Part shown: positions 42,432 through 51,821 of the stretch, in pieces
How positions within the stretch are numbered: the stretch's first letter is position 1
Layout: each line of letters starts with the position of its first letter
DNA from: Vibrio gallaecicus
GTDB taxonomy: Bacteria; Pseudomonadota; Gammaproteobacteria; Enterobacterales; Vibrionaceae
DNA: 64,000 nucleotides
Assembly: GCF_024347495.1 (NCBI RefSeq)
Contig: NZ_AP025491.1
Coordinates: 1,364,001-1,428,000, forward strand
Direction of reading: 5' to 3'
Notes under the pieces: generated by a model
Databases searched by the model: none
Seen by the model: only the letters and a program-made list of their open reading frames with translations
What the model was told of the DNA's origin: nothing
Position numbers and translations under genes: made by a program

Positions 42432-43085
42432 CTATACCAATGGCAGGTGACCGGTTTTAACGAAGATAACCGTTTCTTCTTCTACATAAGGGAAGTGCTC
42501 GCTCATGTGCGGGCTGCGCATCCAAGTATGTTTGGGGTATTCGCCATGTTCATCTTTAAAAGTGCCAGACAACACAAAGATCTCTTCACCTCCAAAATGA
42601 CGATGCGGCTGAAAACGCTCGCCCACGGGCCACTTCACTAATGCAACATGTTCGTGCTCAAATTCATGCAATGGCATCACTTGTAAGCCACCAATGCCCG
42701 GAAGCCATTCCTTTTCAAGCGTATTAATACGAACTTCAGTTAAGTCCCTTGCATCAAACTGATTGAGCTTAACCAAGATAGTACAGCCACTTTTGCTCGA
42801 TGGAGAATGCGCACTACCTGGTGGATTACGAATGTAAGTACCCGCTGGGAAATCCCCAGTTTCATCAGAGAAAACGCCGTCTAACACGAAGATCTCTTCT
42901 CCTTCCGGATGCGGGTGCTCAGAAAATGAAGATTCAGGATCGTACTTAACTACGCTAGTCGTGTGACCCGATTCTTTATCTTCTCTTTCTAGCGGCTTGC
43001 GCCATACCCCTTTGGCTGGGCTCGCGACCCAATCTAATGGTTCGGTTTCTATAACCAATCTCTTTGAAAAATCTATGTTGAACAT
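42432..43085 (-). CDS. Double ChrR-type cupin protein
   Basis: A 217-residue protein made of two cupin domains in tandem. Each repeat has the HxH...E type metal pattern and a near-identical core: HPHPEGEEIFVLDGVF (about residue 57 onwards) and HRHFGGEEIFVLSGTF (about residue 160 onwards). Each core is followed by Y/W-x-R-x-P. This is the cupin type found at the C-terminus of ChrR anti-sigma factors, but the ChrR zinc-binding anti-sigma domain and a partner sigma factor are both absent. It is probably a metal-dependent small-molecule enzyme or binder. Downstream of, and probably cotranscribed with, the LysR gene at 43170. Confidence 0.85.
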   Translation of the reverse strand: MFNIDFSKRLVIETEPLDWVASPAKGVWRKPLEREDKESGHTTSVVKYDPESSFSEHPHPEGEEIFVLDGVFSDETGDFPAGTYIRNPPGSAHSPSSKSGCTILVKLNQFDARDLTEVRINTLEKEWLPGIGGLQVMPLHEFEHEHVALVKWPVGERFQPHRHFGGEEIFVLSGTFKDEHGEYPKHTWMRSPHMSEHFPYVEEETVIFVKTGHLPLV

Positions 43086-43169
43086 AGTGGCGACCTTCCT
43101 GTTATTATTTTTCTATACGTTCTATCTACATTTTATTCTAGGAATAACGAAAGAGAGAACCCCGAAGCC

Positions 43170-44075
43170 TTAGCTCACTGGCATTTGCTCAAAGCGACTT
43201 TTTACGAAATCAATGAAGGTTCGAATTCGACTCGGTTGATAACGGTCTCGATGGTAGATCGCTGAAAAGTCCACTTTAGGCACCACCCACTCATCAAACA
43301 CCTGCTCTAGTTGCCCGTCATTAAGTTCTTGTAAGCAATAGATGGTTGGCACGCGAATAATCCCGTTGCCCGACTTCGCGCCCTGTACTAGTACTCGACC
43401 ATTTTTACATTGCAGTCTGCCCGTCACATGCACATCGACTGTTTTCTTGGTGTCATCTAGCGCTTGAAAGCTCCACTTGCGCACCGAACCCGTTAAACAA
43501 TCATGATGGATCAAATCTTTGGGGTGATTAGGCTTTCCTTTACGAGCGAAATACTCAGGGCTCGCGAGTGTTCCCATTTCAATATCTAAGAGCTTTCTTG
43601 CGATAAAGCCCGCGTCTTCTAGGCTTCCCATGCGAAAAGCAATATCAAACGCATCTTCAATCAAGTCGACTCGGTTACTACTGAAATCAAGGCTAATGCT
43701 GATGTCTGGGTAGAGCTGCATGAACTCATTGACCAGATCCGCGATGATCACTTCACCAAGATAACCACCGACACAATTTACTTTTATGTCGCCACGTACT
43801 TCTTCGACATCATCCACAGCAGCAATCAGAGCTTGGTCTATATTATCTAAGGCTTGTTCACATCTCGCGTACAGATCTTGCCCTGCGTGCGTCAGTCTTA
43901 AGGTTCGAGTGGTACGGATAAACAACGTCACGCCCATCTGCTTTTCTAGGCTACTCACTTGGCGTGATACGTGGGAGCGCGACACATCAAGCTCCTCCGC
44001 TGCTTTGGTAAAGTTACCTAAACGAGCGATAAGCACGAAAGAACGAATATCAGACAGGTTAATTTGATTGAGCAT
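43170..44075 (-). CDS. LysR family transcriptional regulator
   Basis: A 301-residue LTTR with helix-turn-helix FTKAAEELDVSRSHVSRQVSSLE (about residues 22-44) and a substrate-binding C-terminal domain starting with GDIKVNCVGGYLGE. It is divergent from the SDR gene at 44302 with a dyad at 44135-44152 between them, and lies 84 bases upstream of the cupin gene on the same strand. It likely regulates itself, the SDR and perhaps the cupin gene. Confidence 0.92.
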   Translation of the reverse strand: MLNQINLSDIRSFVLIARLGNFTKAAEELDVSRSHVSRQVSSLEKQMGVTLFIRTTRTLRLTHAGQDLYARCEQALDNIDQALIAAVDDVEEVRGDIKVNCVGGYLGEVIIADLVNEFMQLYPDISISLDFSSNRVDLIEDAFDIAFRMGSLEDAGFIARKLLDIEMGTLASPEYFARKGKPNHPKDLIHHDCLTGSVRKWSFQALDDTKKTVDVHVTGRLQCKNGRVLVQGAKSGNGIIRVPTIYCLQELNDGQLEQVFDEWVVPKVDFSAIYHRDRYQPSRIRTFIDFVKSRFEQMPVS

Positions 44076-44134
44076 GGTCGCCAGCTTAGTTGTGAGATTT
44101 TAAGATGATGAAGTAATAGAGAGTACATGTTTAT

Positions 44135-44152
44135 TGTTGCATCACAGCAACA
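44135..44152. promoter_or_regulatory. Candidate LysR operator
   Basis: TGTTGC-ATCACA-GCAACA, a perfect 6-base dyad with a 6-base gap, 60 bases before the LysR start and 150 before the SDR start. It is close to the T-N11-A layout of LTTR sites. Confidence 0.6.
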
Positions 44153-44301
44153 GTGTTTCAAGTAAAGCGCTATATATCAACAATGCTATTTTCCTTAATA
44201 TACCTCCATCGCAACGAAGCAAGGCAACAAGCACTTGATTCGAATGCACTTAAACAATACGTCGTAGCCAACCGACGCAATAAAAGTACAGAGGAAATAA
44301 A

Positions 44302-45021
44302 ATGAAAAAACTAATCGTAATTACAGGTGCAAGCTCTGGTATTGGTGAAGCAATCGCTCGTCGTCTAAGCGATGAAGGCCACCCTCTGCTACTTTTAGCT
44401 CGTCGTGTTGACCGCCTTGAAGCGCTTAACCTACCAAACTCTCTATCTTTGAAAGTAGACGTAACAGACAAAGCGTCTTTTGATGCAGCAATCGCACAAG
44501 GTGAAGAGAAATTTGGCCCTGTAGATGCGCTTATCAACAACGCTGGTGCAATGCTTCTTGGTCAAATCGATACTCAAGACGCTCAAGAGTGGAAGACAAT
44601 GTTCGATGTGAACGTAATTGGTCTTCTAAACGGCATGCAATCTGTTCTTGCTCCAATGATGGAACGCAACACAGGTACTATCATCAACATCAGCTCAATC
44701 GCGGGTAAGAAAACTTTCCCAAGCCACGCTGCTTACTGTGGTACTAAGTTCGCTGTTCACGCTATTTCTGAAAACGTTCGTGAAGAAGTTGCGGCATCAA
44801 ATGTTCGCGTTACCACTATCGCACCGGGTGCAGTAGAGACTGAACTTCTGTCTCACACAACATCTCAAGAAATCAAAGATGGTTACGATTCTTGGAAAGA
44901 AGACATGGGTGGCGTATTGGCAGCAGACGATATCGCACGCGCGGTATCATTCGCTTACCAACAACCACAGAACGTATGTATCCGTGAGATTGCTTTAGCA
45001 CCAACTAAGCAACAACCATAG
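44302..45021 (+). CDS. Short-chain dehydrogenase/reductase (YdfG-like)
   Basis: A 239-residue classical SDR. The nucleotide motif is TGASSGIG (residues 8-15), NNAG is at 79-82, and the catalytic set is Asn104, Ser132, Tyr145 and Lys149 (YCGTK). The arginine pair in LLARRVDRLE after strand 2 favours NADPH. It is similar in type to YdfG 3-hydroxy acid or serine dehydrogenases; substrate not fixed. It is highly codon-adapted compared with its neighbours, which hints at strong expression. Probable target of the divergent LysR. Confidence 0.9.
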   Translation: MKKLIVITGASSGIGEAIARRLSDEGHPLLLLARRVDRLEALNLPNSLSLKVDVTDKASFDAAIAQGEEKFGPVDALINNAGAMLLGQIDTQDAQEWKTMFDVNVIGLLNGMQSVLAPMMERNTGTIINISSIAGKKTFPSHAAYCGTKFAVHAISENVREEVAASNVRVTTIAPGAVETELLSHTTSQEIKDGYDSWKEDMGGVLAADDIARAVSFAYQQPQNVCIREIALAPTKQQP

Positions 45022-45060
45022 AAACCAATTATCACGCATACATTTGCGAAGTATAAATAG

Positions 45061-45097
45061 AAAGCGCCACTACTTATTCAGTAGTGGCGCTTTTGTT
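45061..45097. terminator. Terminator between SDR and choice-of-anchor I genes
   Basis: Stem AAAGCGCCACTACT / AGTAGTGGCGCTTT, 14 bases, 5-base loop, T-run on the plus strand; between convergent genes. Confidence 0.9.
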
Positions 45098-45126
45098 TGG
45101 GTTAAATCGAGTAACAGTAAGCGTGA

Positions 45127-46986
45127 TTAAAATTCAACGCGGTAAACTGACGTGCTGCCACTCACTTCATTGCCAACCGCGATAAAATGGTCACCTGAAC
45201 GAGTGAAGTACTTGATTGATTCAGGACCTAAATCACCCGCTTGAGGGTTATAAATACCGTTACTGCATTCCCCTTCTTCGTCTACCTGAGTACAGACTGG
45301 TTCATCAAAGTTTCGATTATTTACATAAGTGATAAAACGAGATTTAGCAGGCTGGGTCACATCATAAACCATGATGCCACCTTGGCGCTCTAACCCAATA
45401 AATGCGTATTGGCGACCATTAATCTTCGCTACTTCAATGGCTTCAGGTTCAGCCCCTTTATCATCACTGCGGTCATCTGCACTCGTGTTGTTATCATTCG
45501 TGCTATTAAAGTTCTTTGGATTCGCTTCTAGCGTAATACGAGCAAAATCATCTCCGCTATCAAACACTCGTTTACCAGATTCATCCCATATAGAAAAAGA
45601 TCGGCTACCGAACGCTTGAACTTTTTCATCAGCGCTGAGTGTGTCTTGCGGTTTAATAACTTTTAATCGACCCAATTGCTTTTTATCTTTCAGAGCTTCA
45701 GCTAAAGGGTGGTTCGCATCCACTTTGAGTTTACTCCCTCGCACTTCATCGACATAAGCAATACAAAAGTCTGTTTTAGTCGAGTATTCAGCTGTGTCTT
45801 GGTAGTCATCACCATCCCATTCATACTCTTTTTCATCACACTGTTTTTGCGTGACTTCAATGCCATATTCACGACCATCACCTTCATTTGCAGTCATGAT
45901 ATATGTAGCACCATTTACGCTGTAGCTAGTGATACTATCTGGCATATAAAGCCCTTCTAGCATTGGGTTGCTTTGAAAATTGCCAAGCTTTTTATCTTTA
46001 TTAGAAGCGTCTAATTTCGAGTCTTCCCAAGACTTACCACCAAGACCAAAAATACTATCAATGCTAGCAGTCGCTACATCAATCGCTGCCAAGGCATTAT
46101 TTTCTTGCAATGCAACATACAACTTTCCATTGTCACCAAACGTCAGATATTCCGGTTCTAAGTCTTGAGCGACTGTGGCAGTTGGCGCTGATACTCTAAC
46201 CTTATTGGTTAACTCTGAATGACGATATTCGCCAGAGTTAAAGGCTCTAAAATCAATCTGTGACACTTTTGCATCTAAAGGGCTATTTGCGTTTAAAGGA
46301 CCATTCGACATATCAACCAGAGTCACGCTTCCTTCAGGGTCAATCGAATAGTCAGCATTGGGTTCACCTTCATTTGCTGCTGCTAAATAGCGCCCATCTT
46401 TAGAAAAGCTCACCATGTCTGGCAGAGCGCCGGCAGCGTAAGTGGTGATTAGCTCTAGAGTGTCGGAACGATAAAGCGCAATGACGCCATTTTGTTGTTT
46501 ATTCGAATTTTCAATGGCTACAGCCACGAGTCCATTGTTAGCGGAAACACTGTTTGCTGCACCAATCTCAATACCTGAATGTCGCGCTGCTGACTGCAGA
46601 TCTATTTGCCCTGAGGGAGTTGGTTTAGTCGAAGAATCTAGCTCAAGAACATCAATAATCTTAGCTTGAGCATTTACAACATAAAGTTTGTCGGTGCATG
46701 AATCGTAACTCACAATTTCAGCGGCTGAAGTCGCAAATGGTGCTTGAGCGATAGCACGCCCAACAAGGGTGATGCCCGTTAATTCCGCATCACTGACGGT
46801 TGGGGCTTGCTTCTCGGCACATTGAATACCAAAAGAATCACTAGCAGAAAAAGAGCTGACCGTTTGGCTGATCTCTGAAGTGGTATTTTGACTACAGCCA
46901 CATAATACTGACGTCGCCATTGCTGGGACCAGCAAAGCAAACTTGTTTAACTTATTATTTCTCTGCTTAAAAGCGTTACGATTCAT
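45127..46986 (-). CDS. Choice-of-anchor I family lipoprotein
   Basis: A 619-residue exported protein of the choice-of-anchor I family, a beta-propeller-like fold found with alternative C-terminal anchors. The segments EGDGREYG, GSRSFSIWDESGKRVFDSGD, DDRSDDKGAEPEAIEV and YAFIGLERQGGIMVYDV are diagnostic. Here the anchor is N-terminal: signal peptide with lipobox LCGC at about residue 32. I take the ATG at 46986, four bases after GGAGG; the open frame goes on to 47097. Function unknown; some relatives are annotated alkaline phosphatases without direct support. Confidence 0.88.
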   Translation of the reverse strand: MNRNAFKQRNNKLNKFALLVPAMATSVLCGCSQNTTSEISQTVSSFSASDSFGIQCAEKQAPTVSDAELTGITLVGRAIAQAPFATSAAEIVSYDSCTDKLYVVNAQAKIIDVLELDSSTKPTPSGQIDLQSAARHSGIEIGAANSVSANNGLVAVAIENSNKQQNGVIALYRSDTLELITTYAAGALPDMVSFSKDGRYLAAANEGEPNADYSIDPEGSVTLVDMSNGPLNANSPLDAKVSQIDFRAFNSGEYRHSELTNKVRVSAPTATVAQDLEPEYLTFGDNGKLYVALQENNALAAIDVATASIDSIFGLGGKSWEDSKLDASNKDKKLGNFQSNPMLEGLYMPDSITSYSVNGATYIMTANEGDGREYGIEVTQKQCDEKEYEWDGDDYQDTAEYSTKTDFCIAYVDEVRGSKLKVDANHPLAEALKDKKQLGRLKVIKPQDTLSADEKVQAFGSRSFSIWDESGKRVFDSGDDFARITLEANPKNFNSTNDNNTSADDRSDDKGAEPEAIEVAKINGRQYAFIGLERQGGIMVYDVTQPAKSRFITYVNNRNFDEPVCTQVDEEGECSNGIYNPQAGDLGPESIKYFTRSGDHFIAVGNEVSGSTSVYRVEF

Positions 46987-47095
46987 AAATCCTCCATAAT
47001 TTGAGGGAGGGATACTAAAGGCGAGATATGACAGTAATACTTCTATTATATTAACAAAGCATGACCAATTTGGATCTCGTATGGTTTCCAGACAC

Positions 47096-47129
47096 AAAAA
47101 AGCCTGAGCACGAAAGCGATCTCAGGCTA
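47096..47129 (-). terminator. Terminator of ompW
   Basis: On the minus strand stem GCCTGAG / CTCAGGC closes an 18-base loop and runs into TTTTTT, 68 bases past the ompW stop. Confidence 0.8.
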
Positions 47130-47197
47130 TTGTTTTATTCTTTAGAATACTTAAACATTCTTGAAGATAAGTTAGCTAGCGAATGGAATCATTCCAC

Positions 47198-47845
47198 TTA
47201 GAATTGATAACCGCCGCCAATCATAAACACCCATGGGTCGATAGTGACATCTGTTGAGTAAGTGGTTCCCCCAGCTTTGTATTTCGCTGTTGTATCTATA
47301 TCTGCATACCAAACCGATGCATTTAGGAACCAATCATCATTCAACATGTAGTCAGCACCAATGTTCGCCGCCAAACCCCAAGAATCATCCAAAGAAAGGT
47401 CACTCAACCCTGCATTCTTACCCGTGCTGTTTAGCTCTTCGTCGAAAAATACCGTGTAGTTAATACCAGCACCGACATAAGGACGAAAATCGCTTTCAGC
47501 ATCACCGAAGTAGTACTGCACCATAAATGTTGGTGGTAAGTGCTTAGTATCTGCAATCTCACCCAATCCACCTAAGTTTGTCGATATGCTGTGAGAAAAT
47601 GGCGTAGCCGCAAGCACTTCGAAACTAATGTTATCAGTAATCATATAGCCAAACGTGAGTCCAAGCTGTGTATTCGAATCTACTGAAAATTCCGAACCTG
47701 CAGAATTTAATACATCACCACTACTATCATTAGGTGCGACAGTTGCAACACCAGCACGAATAATGATGTCACCTTCTTTATGAGCAAGGACATTCGTTGA
47801 CATTAGGGCTGTTAAAATAGCTAAACCACATACTGTTTTTTTCAT
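47198..47845 (-). CDS. ompW: OmpW family outer membrane protein
   Basis: A 215-residue eight-stranded beta-barrel protein. It has a signal peptide (residues 1-21, ending VLA) and the family opening HKEGDIIIRAGVATVAPNDSS. Alternating strands follow, such as QLGLTFGYMITDNISFEVLA and FRPYVGAGINYTVFFDEEL, and the protein ends with a C-terminal aromatic (GGGYQF), the signal for outer-membrane assembly. I take the ATG at 47845, seven bases after AAGGAA. The longer open frame to 47953 would bury the signal peptide. Its barrel is thought to pass small hydrophobic compounds. Confidence 0.93.
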   Translation of the reverse strand: MKKTVCGLAILTALMSTNVLAHKEGDIIIRAGVATVAPNDSSGDVLNSAGSEFSVDSNTQLGLTFGYMITDNISFEVLAATPFSHSISTNLGGLGEIADTKHLPPTFMVQYYFGDAESDFRPYVGAGINYTVFFDEELNSTGKNAGLSDLSLDDSWGLAANIGADYMLNDDWFLNASVWYADIDTTAKYKAGGTTYSTDVTIDPWVFMIGGGYQF

Positions 47846-48257
47846 TATTATTTCCTTTTGTAGGGCTTTCTTTTTATTAGTGAATGAAGAATCATTTCTT
47901 AATTTGCGTGCAAGGTAACACCACAATAACCCTACTTTTTTGATGGAAATCAATTTGTGAAATCTATTAATTAAACATTTACATTTATATCGATACGATC
48001 ACTTTATAGGCGATTTTTATTGACAGTTTTGTAATGCAACTTTTATGTGCATCAGTTCCGTATATGGTTATTTTCCACTGTACTCTGACCGGTAAAATCA
48101 CCAAAAGTAAGCAAGTGCCCGATTGCGTGCCACTTTTTGGTGCGATCCTCAAATCTACTACGATCTTATCTATACTATTCAACAGGTTAGTTTTGGCTTA
48201 ATGCTTGCTAATTACATAGGTAACCAAATAAAAACATAACGTATAGAGGCTCTGATT
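47846..48257. other. Divergent promoter region, ompW and glgC
   Basis: About 410 bases between divergent genes. It should hold both promoters. I see no RNA gene; open frames here lack ribosome sites. Confidence 0.5.
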
Positions 48258-49478
48258 ATGCAAGATACATTAACTATTGTATTAGCAGGCGGTGTTGGCT
48301 CTCGCCTTTCACCACTAACGGACAACCGAGCGAAACCTGCCGTTCCTTTTGGTGGAAAGTATCGAATTATTGACTTCACCTTAGCGAATTGCTTGCACTC
48401 TGGGCTTCGTCAAATATTAGTGTTAACTCAATATAAATCGCATTCTCTACAAAAACACTTACGTGACGGGTGGTCGGTGTTAAACCCAGAGTTGGGCGAA
48501 TTTATTACCAATGTACCGCCACAGATGAGAACGGGAGACAGTTGGTACAGCGGAACTGCCGATGCGATTTATCAAAATTTATACCTGCTCTCTCGGAGCG
48601 ATGCTAAGCATGTTGTTGTTCTTTCTGGTGACCATATCTACCGTATGGATTACGCCCCAATGCTTGCACAACATAAGCATTCCAAAGCCGACTTAACGGT
48701 TGCATGTATGGAAGTGTCTATTGATGAAGCCAAGGAATTTGGCGTAATGGAAATAGACGACGCACAACAAATTCAGAATTTTTCAGTAAAACCCAACTAT
48801 CCAGCTTGCGTACCAAACAAGCCAACACGCAGCCTTGCGTCTATGGGGATTTATATATTCGATAAAGAGGTATTAATTAGAGCGTTACTTGATGATGTAG
48901 AAGACCCAAATTCAAGCCATGATTTTGGTAAAGATGTGATACCAAAACTGGTCGATAACCAAAGAGTCTACGCTTATAAATTTGGTGATGAAGCCGGGCG
49001 CGTCACTCAAGATACTTATTGGCGAGATGTCGGTACCATTGATTCTTACTACCAAGCCAATATGGACTTGTTGAAGCCAATTTCTCCCATTGATTTATAC
49101 CAACCAGATTGGGCAATACGAACCTATGAACCTCAACAGCCACCAGCTCGAACGGTTGCCTCAGTAGAAGGCAACCAAGGAATCTTCATTAATTCAATGA
49201 TTGCCAATGGTGTGGTAATAGAGGGAGGTTCGGCTCAGAACTCCATCTTTTTCCCAAAAGTTAAAGTCAATAATGCCGCCATTGTGATTGATAGTATTCT
49301 ATTTGAAGAGGTCGAAATCGGTAAGAATTGTCATATCCAAAACTGCATCATTGATAAGCACGTAAAAGTGCCAGATGGCACCACCATAGGCCTTAATGAC
49401 AAGGTCGATGCAGAACGATTTCACATTTCAAAAAATGGCGTGATTGTCGTGCCATCCTCTTACGAATTCACATCTTAG
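48258..49478 (+). CDS. glgC: Glucose-1-phosphate adenylyltransferase
   Basis: A 406-residue ADP-glucose pyrophosphorylase, the first committed enzyme of glycogen synthesis. The N-terminal nucleotidyltransferase domain shows the pyrophosphorylase loop AGGVGSRLSPLTDNRAKPAV, the activator-site region FGGKYRIIDFTLANCLHSG, and HVVVLSGDHIYRMDY. The C-terminal left-handed beta-helix (from about residue 300) is the allosteric domain. No glgA or glgB lies beside it. Vibrios often carry two glgC copies, and an isolated one like this could be the second. Confidence 0.95.
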   Translation: MQDTLTIVLAGGVGSRLSPLTDNRAKPAVPFGGKYRIIDFTLANCLHSGLRQILVLTQYKSHSLQKHLRDGWSVLNPELGEFITNVPPQMRTGDSWYSGTADAIYQNLYLLSRSDAKHVVVLSGDHIYRMDYAPMLAQHKHSKADLTVACMEVSIDEAKEFGVMEIDDAQQIQNFSVKPNYPACVPNKPTRSLASMGIYIFDKEVLIRALLDDVEDPNSSHDFGKDVIPKLVDNQRVYAYKFGDEAGRVTQDTYWRDVGTIDSYYQANMDLLKPISPIDLYQPDWAIRTYEPQQPPARTVASVEGNQGIFINSMIANGVVIEGGSAQNSIFFPKVKVNNAAIVIDSILFEEVEIGKNCHIQNCIIDKHVKVPDGTTIGLNDKVDAERFHISKNGVIVVPSSYEFTS

Positions 49479-50017
49479 TATTTTAATACTATGTAGCAGA
49501 GGCAGCGAAAGGCTGCCTGTGTTCGTAGGATTCTTTTCACGCAGATAAATAATCTAGTTGGAGTAATGTTCTATCTTTTGGATCACTACAATAGCAGTGA
49601 GTAGCTAGCTTAACGAGATACAAAACTTCATTTAGGAGGAAAACTTAACTGCAGACTGTGGCAACACTGCTAACCTTATTAGAGAGAAAAATAGGATATG
49701 AACGAGCAACCCAATGTATATTGACGCTCTGAACCTTTAAAAAAGTCGATCAGAAATAGTGCCAACAAGCTGCAAAAAACCAACATAGAACGTATTAGGA
49801 ATAAGAATAGATACAATAAAATTTAGAATGGAGTTTTTTTGCACAGTCTTCGTTTTGTCGAAACATAATATGCGTGCTAGTTACCCTATATTCAAGGGGC
49901 TCAATAGAGATTATTTGATAACATGGAAGTCAATCACACATGTGTGAATACCTTCTTGGTCAAATTACCGCATCTTTGCTACGTTTAGGTTACACAGTCA
50001 TTGGAAAGGTATGATTT
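49479..50017. other. Intergenic region upstream of the HPF gene
   Basis: About 540 bases without a supported gene. A short GC-rich stem GGCAGC / GCTGCC (49501-49517) just after glgC has no T-tract. The rest is AT-rich and should include the HPF promoter. Confidence 0.5.
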
Positions 50018-50374
50018 ATGAAAGTAAACGTTCAAACACATCACGTATCAATTAACGACGACTCACGAAAAGAAATCGAAAGTAAGTTCGATAAAATCGC
50101 TAACCACTTTCCACAATTGATCAGTTGCGACATTATTATTACGAAAGAACACAACCAACATCAGGTAGAGGTGTTCACAAACTACGAAGGTGTTCGAGTT
50201 TCAGCAAAATCAACTGACGATGTAATGTATCCTGCAATCGCTGCTTCACTAAAAAAACTAGAAGCGGGGCTAAGCAACCGAAAAGGACAATTAAAGTCTG
50301 ATTTACACGAGAAGCCAACAAGCACAAAACCAGAAATCGCTTCAGATATCATCCAAGAGATGAAACTCGTTTAA
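50018..50374 (+). CDS. Ribosome hibernation factor, short HPF/RaiA type
   Basis: A 118-residue protein of the HPF/YfiA family, which binds the decoding centre of idle 30S subunits and shapes 100S dimers or inactive 70S. It has the beta-alpha-beta-beta-beta-alpha pattern: VNVQTHHVSINDDSRKEIE, then QHQVEVFTNYEGVRVSAKS and DVMYPAIAASLKKLEAGL. The long C-terminal dimerisation domain of long HPF is absent. It is not beside rpoN as hpf usually is, so it may be an accessory paralogue. Strong terminator follows. Confidence 0.9.
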   Translation: MKVNVQTHHVSINDDSRKEIESKFDKIANHFPQLISCDIIITKEHNQHQVEVFTNYEGVRVSAKSTDDVMYPAIAASLKKLEAGLSNRKGQLKSDLHEKPTSTKPEIASDIIQEMKLV

Positions 50375-50394
50375 ACAGTATTGTTACAGATTCT

Positions 50395-50422
50395 AAGGGC
50401 CAGCATTTTGCTGGCCTTTTTC
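50395..50422 (+). terminator. Terminator of the HPF gene
   Basis: Stem AAGGGCCAGCA / TGCTGGCCTTT with a short T-rich loop and a following T-run. Confidence 0.92.
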
Positions 50423-50581
50423 GTTGTTAGTCATAAATCCTTAAATCCAGAGTAATAATTATCATCAAAAACACACAATGTTAAAAATGCGATTTTATTA
50501 AAAAACACCGTCAAAACACACTTGGGTCTTTCTAAATAAGCTTGTAATATCAATGGCTCTTATCAGTTAAATATGGATGTT

Positions 50582-50740
50582 ATGATGAAAAAACTCGCTT
50601 TAGTGATCTTTCTTGCGACTCAGCTTATGGCCTGTACAGAAGTGGGCAGTGAAGCTTGGTGTCAGGATATGAAAGATAAGCCGAAAGGTGACTGGACCAC
50701 CAATGAAGCCACTGATTTCGCCAAACACTGTATCTTCTAA
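50582..50740 (+). CDS. DUF3012 small lipoprotein
   Basis: A 52-residue lipoprotein. The signal peptide ends in lipobox LMAC (Cys18). The mature 35 residues carry the DUF3012 pattern GSEAWCQDMKDKPKGDWT and NEATDFAKHCIF at the end. Two further cysteines could pair. The family is short and common in vibrios and relatives; function unknown. The first of two adjacent ATG codons is used here. It lies in its own space between two unrelated genes. Confidence 0.88.
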   Translation: MMKKLALVIFLATQLMACTEVGSEAWCQDMKDKPKGDWTTNEATDFAKHCIF

Positions 50741-50845
50741 ACTCAATCTCTTATTTAAGCCACTTGAACTTTGACAAAAAGATCAGGTGGTGGGCTTAAA
50801 AACAAACATCTCAAAACTCTAGTAACTTAACCAACCACCCTCTCA

Positions 50846-51667
50846 ATGACATTAGCGAGCTTAAGTATGAAAGTAAGCATGGAAGAACAGCTTAATGCGC
50901 AGTGGAAAGACATAAACTGGGTATTCACCGATGTCGATGACACCCTAACCTGGGAAGGATCTTTACCACCAGAGACATTAATTGCGCTTCAGAAACTCCG
51001 AGACAACGGAATTAAAGTCGTTGCGGTAACAGGGGCATGTGCAGGCTGGTGTGATCACATCGCCCAGCTTTGGCCTGTTGATGCAGTACTTGGTGAAAAT
51101 GGGGCTTTTTTACTTAAAAAGGAATCAGGCTCACTGAAGATAAGCACTAACCTTCCACTAGCCGATATCAGAGCAAACCAAGCTAAGCTAAAACAACAAA
51201 TAGAAGCCATTCTTACCCGCTACCCAGAGCTATCACTCACGTTAGATCAAGAATACCGTCTATGTGAAGTGGCGATTGATATTGGGCAGAACTGTGAGCC
51301 CGTTGATCAAAAAATAGTGCAAGCAGTACTGAAAGAAATCCATGAATTAGGCGCTCACGCAACCGCCAGTTCTATTCACATTAACGCTTGGTATGGTGAC
51401 CATTCTAAGAGAAATGCAGTTCATCAGTTTTTGGAAGAACAAGGATTTTCAGAAGGAGATATTCACCAGCATACCTGCTATGTGGGTGACTCTATGAATG
51501 ATCAGCAGATGTTTGAATCTTTACCTCTCACCATTGGTGTAGCAAACATCCAACATTATTGGGACAAGTTAGAGCACCACCCTAGCCTCGTTATGTCTAA
51601 ACCGGGCGGATATGGTTTTGCTGAGTTCACCGAGAAACTTCTTGTGATTAAAAAGGCTCTTTCTTAA
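50846..51667 (+). CDS. HAD family phosphatase
   Basis: A roughly 273-residue hydrolase of the HAD superfamily, Cof/phosphomannomutase-like (IIB) branch. Motif I is DVDDTLT (nucleophile Asp, near residue 29), motif II is the VTGA segment near residue 60, and motif IV is GDSMNDQQMF near residue 213. A C2-type cap lies between. Substrates of such enzymes are sugar phosphates. Three in-frame ATGs (50846, 50867, 50879) are possible and none has a strong ribosome site. Convergent with the phosphonate-type transporter operon. Confidence 0.87.
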   Translation: MTLASLSMKVSMEEQLNAQWKDINWVFTDVDDTLTWEGSLPPETLIALQKLRDNGIKVVAVTGACAGWCDHIAQLWPVDAVLGENGAFLLKKESGSLKISTNLPLADIRANQAKLKQQIEAILTRYPELSLTLDQEYRLCEVAIDIGQNCEPVDQKIVQAVLKEIHELGAHATASSIHINAWYGDHSKRNAVHQFLEEQGFSEGDIHQHTCYVGDSMNDQQMFESLPLTIGVANIQHYWDKLEHHPSLVMSKPGGYGFAEFTEKLLVIKKALS

Positions 51668-51720
51668 TAGACCCGGCACATAAAAAGACCTCGCACTTAA
51701 AAGATAAAGTTAGAAGCATA

Positions 51721-51763
51721 AAAAAACGACCACTAGGTTGACCGAAAGAACCTAGGGTCGTTT
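51721..51763. terminator. Bidirectional terminator between HAD and phnE genes
   Basis: AAACGACC-CTAGGTT pairs with AACCTAGGGTCGTTT (one mismatch) around a 9-base loop. It closes both the HAD gene and the phn-type operon. Confidence 0.88.
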
Positions 51764-51821
51764 AAGCTATAAAGTGTCACTTTAAGCTCTAAACTGTTAT
51801 GAATTGTATTTATCTCAATGA

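Noticed and set aside
49829..49843. TGGAG...TTTGCAC, resembling a sigma-54 element before the HPF gene
   Set aside because: GG and GC are 11 apart instead of 12, which is outside the strict spacing.
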